This document shows positions 59,262 through 64,000 of a stretch of 64,000 nt of DNA, one piece after another (position 1 is the stretch's first letter; every line of letters starts with the position of its first letter). A model generated the notes under the pieces. That model was not told the origin of the DNA, made no database searches, and saw only the letters and a list, made by a program, of their open reading frames with translations. The stretch is taken from positions 169,673-233,672 of the forward strand of contig NZ_KB905469.1 of the NCBI RefSeq assembly GCF_000381365.1, given 5' to 3'. The translations under genes and the position numbers were made by a program. The DNA is from Bacteroides salyersiae WAL 10018 = DSM 18765 = JCM 12988 (lineage in GTDB: Bacteria; Bacteroidota; Bacteroidia; Bacteroidales; Bacteroidaceae).

Positions 59262-60143
59262 TTAATCTAACTGATAACCGAAATTACGTAATTCCTTATC
59301 CGAACTACGCCAGTCTTTATCCACTTTCACATAAGTCTCCAAAAAGATCGTCTTCCCAAAGAACCGTTCCAAATCACGACGAGCCTCCGTAGCCACCTTC
59401 TTCAGCGCTTTTCCCTGTTTCCCGATAATAATTCCCTTTTGCGAATCACGCTCGACGTAAATTACAGCATGGATATGTATCATCTTCGCCTCTTCTTTGA
59501 ATTGCTCCACAACCACTTCTACCGAGTAGGGTATCTCCTTATCATAGTACAACAGAATTTTCTCACGAATAATTTCGTTCACGAAGAAACGTGCGGGCTT
59601 ATCGGTCCATTGATCTTTTCCAAAATAGGGTGGAGAATCCGGAAGCAACTCCTTCACACGTTTCATTACGTAGTCAATATTGAACTTCGAAGCTGCCGAG
59701 ATAGGAATAATTTCGGCCTGTGGAAGCAACGCTTTCCACTCTTCCACTAACTGAATCAGTTTTTCCTGATCGGTAAGGTCTATCTTGTTAATAAGCAAAA
59801 GTACCGGTACGGTCATTTTACGTACTTTCTCAATAAACTCGTTATTTTTGTCAGGAGTCTCTATCACATCCGTTACATAAAGCAGAATATCCGCATCCGT
59901 CAGTGCGGATGTAGAAAAGTTCAGCATCGACTCCTGCAACTTATAGTTCGGCTTCAAAACTCCCGGAGTATCGGAAAAAACAATTTGCATATCATCCGTA
60001 TTATAAATCCCCATAATACGGTGACGAGTGGTCTGTGCTTTAAAAGTCGCTATTGAAACCCGTTCACCTACCAACACATTCATCAATGTCGACTTCCCGA
60101 CATTCGGATTACCTACTATGTTTACAAAACCTGCTTTATGCAT
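59262..60143 (-). CDS. era: GTPase Era
   Basis: 293 residues. The GTPase domain has GNPNVGKST (about 10-18), DTPG and NKID. The C-terminal KH domain carries GIIIGKQGKALKKV, which binds the 3' end of 16S rRNA. Era acts in 30S maturation. A terminator separates it from fabH upstream. Confidence 0.97.
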   Translation of the reverse strand: MHKAGFVNIVGNPNVGKSTLMNVLVGERVSIATFKAQTTRHRIMGIYNTDDMQIVFSDTPGVLKPNYKLQESMLNFSTSALTDADILLYVTDVIETPDKNNEFIEKVRKMTVPVLLLINKIDLTDQEKLIQLVEEWKALLPQAEIIPISAASKFNIDYVMKRVKELLPDSPPYFGKDQWTDKPARFFVNEIIREKILLYYDKEIPYSVEVVVEQFKEEAKMIHIHAVIYVERDSQKGIIIGKQGKALKKVATEARRDLERFFGKTIFLETYVKVDKDWRSSDKELRNFGYQLD

Positions 60144-60170
60144 CGCCTTTCATTTATTGATTTAGACAAA

Positions 60171-60202
60171 AAAACGCATCGAATCGAAATAAGATGCGTT
60201 TT
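60171..60202 (-). terminator. Terminator downstream of fabH
   Basis: AAAACGCATC with its complement (10 pairs, 12-base loop), followed by a T-run on the minus strand. Confidence 0.85.
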
Positions 60203-60230
60203 ATGTGTTATATATCAGTAACGTCTGTTA

Positions 60231-61235
60231 CTATTCCTTCTTTCCGTCATAACCCCACTTTACATAAACAGCTCCCCAGGTAAATCCTGCACCGAATGCT
60301 GTAAAGATCAGGTTATCACCTTTCTTGAGTTTATCTTCGAAATCCCAGATACAAAGCGGTAAAGTACCCGCACTGGTATTACCATATCTGTCGATATTTA
60401 CCAATACCTTTTCTATTGGAAGTTCCAAACGATGGGCCACCGCATCGATAATACGCATATTAGCCTGATGAGGAACCACCCAGTCGATACTATCTTTATT
60501 CAAATTATTACGTTCTGCAATCGCCGCACAGCTATCCGACATGTTAGAAACTGCATATTTGAATACAGTCCTACCTTCCTGATAGATATAATGCATGTGA
60601 TTATCCACCGTAAAATAAGAAGGAGGACACACCGATCCACCAGCTTTCATATGCAGAAAAGGCAAGCCTTTACCATCGGTTCTCAAAAGAGCATCCATGA
60701 TACCCACATCTTCAGTAGTAGGCTCTACCATAAAAGCAGCCGCACCATCGCCAAAAATAGGACATGTAGCACGTTCTGTGTAGTCCACCATCGATGACAT
60801 CTTGTCTGCACCTACAATAATGATTTTCTTGTATCTTCCCGAACGGATAAAATTAGCAGCCGTTTCCAACAAAAACAAGAAGCCGCTACAGGCCGCTTGC
60901 AAATCAAAAGCAAATGCATTTTTAAGTCCGAGTTTATCGCAAAGAATAGAAGCTGTGGAAGGGAAGTGATAGTCTGGAGTAGTAGTAGCAACAACAACCA
61001 AATCAATGTCGTCAGGATTAGCACCGGTTTTCTTCATTAATTGCCGGCAAGCCTTACGGGCCATATAAGAGGTGCCTAATCCCTCTTCATTCAGGATTCG
61101 TCTTTCTCTTACCCCGATACGGGTCATAATCCACTCGTCATTAGTATCTACCATTTTCGATATCTCGTCATTTGTCAAGATATAATCAGGTACATATCCA
61201 CCGACTCCTGTGATTACTGCATTTATTTTTTCCAT
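60231..61235 (-). CDS. fabH: 3-oxoacyl-[acyl-carrier-protein] synthase III
   Basis: 334 residues from the second of two adjacent ATG codons. The catalytic triad is Cys116 (AACSGF), His (VPHQAN, about 246) and Asn (YGNTSAGT, about 276). FabH condenses malonyl-ACP with an acyl-CoA primer to start fatty-acid synthesis. It follows rpmF in the conserved DUF177-rpmF-fabH order (plsX is not present here). Confidence 0.96.
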   Translation of the reverse strand: MEKINAVITGVGGYVPDYILTNDEISKMVDTNDEWIMTRIGVRERRILNEEGLGTSYMARKACRQLMKKTGANPDDIDLVVVATTTPDYHFPSTASILCDKLGLKNAFAFDLQAACSGFLFLLETAANFIRSGRYKKIIIVGADKMSSMVDYTERATCPIFGDGAAAFMVEPTTEDVGIMDALLRTDGKGLPFLHMKAGGSVCPPSYFTVDNHMHYIYQEGRTVFKYAVSNMSDSCAAIAERNNLNKDSIDWVVPHQANMRIIDAVAHRLELPIEKVLVNIDRYGNTSAGTLPLCIWDFEDKLKKGDNLIFTAFGAGFTWGAVYVKWGYDGKKE

Positions 61236-61275
61236 CAATTCAATTTTAATTTAGCAATACTTCTAATACTTAAAG

Positions 61276-61302
61276 CAGCCGGAGAGCAATGCTCTCTGGC
61301 TG
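61276..61302 (-). terminator. Hairpin between rpmF and fabH
   Basis: A 12-base-pair stem with one mismatch and a 3-base loop (CAGCC-GAGAGC type). There is no T-run, so it may act as an RNA processing or stability element more than a strong terminator. Confidence 0.5.
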
Positions 61303-61339
61303 TCTGATTAAGTATAAGTCTATTCAGACTGTACTACAA

Positions 61340-61525
61340 TTATACAGCTGCTTCTTTTTCGATTGCGAGTTTACCTCTGTAGTATCCGCAAGCTCCACAT
61401 ACAGTGTGATAAACATGCCATTCTCCACAATTCGGGCAAATAGCCAATGTCGGAGCCACAGCTTTATCATGAGTTCTTCTCTTCGCTGTTCTTGTTTTTG
61501 ATTGTCTTCTCTTAGGATGTGCCAT
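61340..61525 (-). CDS. rpmF: Ribosomal protein L32
   Basis: 61 residues. It starts MAHPKRRQSKTRTAKRR and has the zinc-ribbon pair CPNC and CGAC (about 30-47). It is a component of the 50S subunit, 13 bases after the DUF177 gene. Confidence 0.97.
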   Translation of the reverse strand: MAHPKRRQSKTRTAKRRTHDKAVAPTLAICPNCGEWHVYHTVCGACGYYRGKLAIEKEAAV

Positions 61526-61538
61526 TTTTCTTTAAACT

Positions 61539-62114
61539 TTAATTATTATCTAATATTTTTTTTAATTCATTCCATCGGGGATCTGTTTGTTCCTCGGCTT
61601 CTTCTACTACGATATCATCACCGGCCACTTCAAACGTCTCATCTCCATCTTCGTCAGCATTCGTTCTCAAATGCTTGCTTAGCTTGCTGGTCATTGTCTT
61701 ATTACATTTTCCAGGAGCATGCACATGCTTCATCGGAATAGACAAAGCTATAAATTCATACATAAACCATGCAACATTGATCTCCCCTTCTTCTTCAGGA
61801 ATCACAATCAAGTTGTCACCCTCTTCCGCATATTCATGGCCAAACTTGACCATCAGTTTATCAGAAGAACTTACAGGTTGCTCCATTTCATCCAAACAAC
61901 GATCACAAGGCACCCATACCACTCCATCGGTTTGGAAGCTCAATTCAAAAGCACGAGATGTTCTTTTTACAGTCAACTCTACGTTAACCTTACCTTTCTG
62001 AACCTCAGGGCCATCAATATGAGCGAAATACAGATTATCCAGTACAAATTCATATTTCACTGAATCCGACTGCATTCCTTTCAAGTCTATTTTGTATTTA
62101 TCAAACTTTCCCAA
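61539..62114 (-). CDS. DUF177 (YceD-family) protein
   Basis: 191 residues. The VPCDRCLDEM motif (about 70) and the acidic C-terminus are typical of the YceD/DUF177 family, which is regularly encoded just upstream of rpmF and linked to 23S rRNA accumulation. First gene of the DUF177-rpmF-fabH unit. Confidence 0.88.
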   Translation of the reverse strand: MGKFDKYKIDLKGMQSDSVKYEFVLDNLYFAHIDGPEVQKGKVNVELTVKRTSRAFELSFQTDGVVWVPCDRCLDEMEQPVSSSDKLMVKFGHEYAEEGDNLIVIPEEEGEINVAWFMYEFIALSIPMKHVHAPGKCNKTMTSKLSKHLRTNADEDGDETFEVAGDDIVVEEAEEQTDPRWNELKKILDNN

Positions 62115-62136
62115 AGCTTCACTTTTTTAATTGTTG

Positions 62137-62144
62137 CAAAGGTA
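62137..62144 (-). promoter_or_regulatory. -7 box of the DUF177-rpmF-fabH unit
   Basis: Minus-strand TACCTTTG, an exact match, 23 bases upstream of the DUF177 ATG. Confidence 0.6.
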
Positions 62145-62270
62145 CAAAAAAAGCCTAAATATCCTGTTCTTCATCTTTCATTTTCCCAACAAGAACAAAA
62201 AGATGGACAGAATTCGGGCGACAAAGATACAAATAATAATCCTCATAACACACAAATTATCAGTAAATAT

Positions 62271-63416
62271 TCACTTTTTAAGTTCTATTCTAAATACTGT
62301 ACCTTTATTTAGCTCCGACTGTTTTACAAAAATACGCCCTGAATGATACTCTTCTACAATTCTACGGGCCAATGACAATCCCAGTCCCCAGCCTCTCTTT
62401 TTCGTCGTATAACCAGGTGTAAAAATAGTTTGATGTTTACTTTTAATAATTCCTTTCCCCGTATCCTCCACATCGATATACCAACGAGTAGCAGACTCTA
62501 TGACGGACACTGTTATTTTTCCAACCCCATCCATGGCATCTATCGCATTCTTGCACAAATTCTCTATTACCCACCCGAACAGTGAAGCATTCAAAGGAAT
62601 AATAATAGCATTTTCAGGCAAATGGGTAATAATCTCTACTTTATTCGAAGTGCGGCGCGCCATATATTCAGTTACTTCTTTTAACAATTTCCCCAAATCT
62701 ACCTGCTCCATTTCCGGAGCAGAACCGATCTTGGAAAAGCGATTGGCTATCATTTGTAAACGAGCGACATCCTCAGTCATGCAAGGAATCAAATTGTCCG
62801 AAGGATATGCACTCTTCAATAATTCCGTCCAAGCCATCAGAGAAGAAATAGGTGTTCCCAACTGATGAGCCGTCTCTTTGGACAGACCGACCCATACCTT
62901 ATTCTGTTCGGCCTTCTTTGAGCTAAGTAAAGCAAATATAGCTACCAGAACAAAAATAAGCACGACCCCTAACTGTACATAAGGATAAACGGAAAGACGC
63001 GTCAGCATCAAAGAATCCTGATAATAGACATCATTATAATCACTTCCGGATGATAAATTAATCCGGATCACACTTCCATTCTGTTTAAAGCGCTCCAACT
63101 GTTTATACAGAAAAGCAACCGAATCATTAGAGGCAATCTCTATATTACGATAAGTCTGAATATTCCCTTCAGCATCGGACACAATCACCGGAATCGTATT
63201 ATTGGCATTCAATACTTTCAAAACCAAATTAAGATCCACATTCTCATCAGCAACACTGAAAGCACGCATTGCTTCTGCCCACACCTCCATCTTAAGTCGC
63301 TCTTCCATCGAAAGATCCTTTACCAACCGATGAGAAAAATACAAAGAAGCTACTGCTATAATAACAGCAGAGATAACCAATATAACCTTAATACGGCGAA
63401 TATCAATAAATTGCAT
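62271..63416 (-). CDS. Membrane sensor histidine kinase
   Basis: 381 residues from the Met at 63416; an upstream in-frame Met adds 14 residues. Two membrane helices (about 8-28 and 145-165) flank a periplasmic sensor of about 115 residues. The H-box is ETAHQLGTP, followed by the N-box (NLCKNAIDAM), G1 (DTGKGI) and G2 (GWGLGLS) motifs of the HATPase domain. No partner regulator is adjacent. Downstream is the DUF177 gene, with its own promoter. Confidence 0.93.
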   Translation of the reverse strand: MQFIDIRRIKVILVISAVIIAVASLYFSHRLVKDLSMEERLKMEVWAEAMRAFSVADENVDLNLVLKVLNANNTIPVIVSDAEGNIQTYRNIEIASNDSVAFLYKQLERFKQNGSVIRINLSSGSDYNDVYYQDSLMLTRLSVYPYVQLGVVLIFVLVAIFALLSSKKAEQNKVWVGLSKETAHQLGTPISSLMAWTELLKSAYPSDNLIPCMTEDVARLQMIANRFSKIGSAPEMEQVDLGKLLKEVTEYMARRTSNKVEIITHLPENAIIIPLNASLFGWVIENLCKNAIDAMDGVGKITVSVIESATRWYIDVEDTGKGIIKSKHQTIFTPGYTTKKRGWGLGLSLARRIVEEYHSGRIFVKQSELNKGTVFRIELKK

Positions 63417-63481
63417 ATAAAACTGATTTACTAATATATAACGGTCTGATCGGTGCAATATTATGCGGAAAGGAAAAAGAT

Positions 63482-63605
63482 GGGAGATGGGAGAATGAAA
63501 ATGGGGAGAATTGAGATGTGAGAATTGAGATGTGAGAAGCAGGCTGCGCTGTCACGCTGCATAGCATTTCTCCCCTCTCCATTCTCACATCTCCCATCCT
63601 TCTTC
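63482..63605. repeat. Long imperfect inverted repeat and simple repeats between the kinase gene and the rRNA operon
   Basis: 63482-63497 and 63590-63605 are inverted copies matching at 15 of 16 bases. Between them a 14-base unit, GAGAATTGAGATGT, occurs twice in tandem. No gene is seen in 63459-63645. Confidence 0.65.
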
Positions 63606-63645
63606 TCTCCCCCCCCAATTCCTTCCAATACCCCTAAACACAGAA

Positions 63646-63681
63646 ATCCCCTTGCCCCCGTATTCCGGGTTGCAAGGGGAT
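63646..63681 (-). terminator. Terminator of the rRNA operon
   Basis: ATCCCCTTGC with its complement (10 pairs) just after 5S on the minus strand, followed by TTTCTG. Confidence 0.75.
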
Positions 63682-63693
63682 CCTTCAAAAAAA

Positions 63694-63802
<109 letters not shown>

Positions 63803-63883
63803 ATAAGGTAGACATGACGGAAAAAAGTAAATTCAAAAGCCGCAGCAGCAGCAGGCTAAACGTATATATGAAACCATCGTGAC

Positions 63884-64000
63884 AAAAAGAAAGTCAACGG
63901 GCAATTAGTAAGGCTCGGCTTTGATATTACTACCTTTACACCTGCCTCCTATCAACGTCATCGTCTCTGACGACCCTGAGAAATCTAATCTTGTGGCTGG
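63884..64000 (-). rRNA. rrl: 23S ribosomal RNA, 3' end only
   Basis: The minus strand reads as the 3' end of 23S, including AAAGCCGAGCCTTACTAATTG. The rest lies beyond the right edge. The 3' boundary is placed by analogy to other 23S genes. Confidence 0.85.

Overview
The window comes from a Bacteroides-type genome (phylum Bacteroidota). The sequence is AT-rich. Many genes are preceded by the Bacteroides -7 box TAnnTTTG, some with a TTTG box about 19-20 bases upstream, and few have Shine-Dalgarno sites. It carries two hybrid two-component regulators (HTCS), a cluster of exported glycoside hydrolases and a run of typical Bacteroidota housekeeping genes. No species is claimed.

Left part (1-31000): an accessory glycan-use region. 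A large exported protein with two homologous GLUG-rich halves runs off the left edge (1-2580, minus). A decayed IS3-family element follows (3057-4505). Then come HTCS 1 and a GH38 alpha-mannosidase (minus), a GH2 enzyme and a sialate O-acetylesterase-like enzyme (plus), and a four-gene minus-strand operon: GH97, GH76, GH125 and GH3. HTCS 2 (plus) closes the region. GH76, GH125 and GH38 together point to alpha-mannan or alpha-mannosidic glycans. GH97, GH3, GH2 and the esterase suggest a decorated substrate. No SusC/SusD pair lies in the window. A 15-base sequence sits at nearly the same distance upstream of the GLUG gene and of GH38, which suggests shared control.

Middle part (31000-54000): housekeeping. 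carB is preceded by a promoter, a 36-codon leader ORF and an intrinsic terminator that overlaps the leader stop codon; this is arranged like the UTP-sensitive pyrBI attenuator of enteric bacteria. trpS is divergent from it, with four tandem 22-base imperfect palindromes upstream. Next are an OmpA-family protein, mutL, an envelope-biogenesis operon (three SurA/PpiC-like proteins, an OstA/LptA-like protein and a small membrane protein), guaB, recQ, and clpX, clpP and tig. A structured stretch between recQ and guaB may encode a small RNA.

Right part (53700-64000): a small RRM RNA-binding protein, a GNAT acetyltransferase, lptB, mlaE and mlaF, a NarL-type response regulator, der, era, fabH, rpmF, a DUF177 (YceD) protein, a membrane histidine kinase, and the 3' end of a ribosomal RNA operon on the minus strand (5S and the 3' end of 23S). 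I saw no tRNA genes, CRISPR arrays or intact mobile elements.
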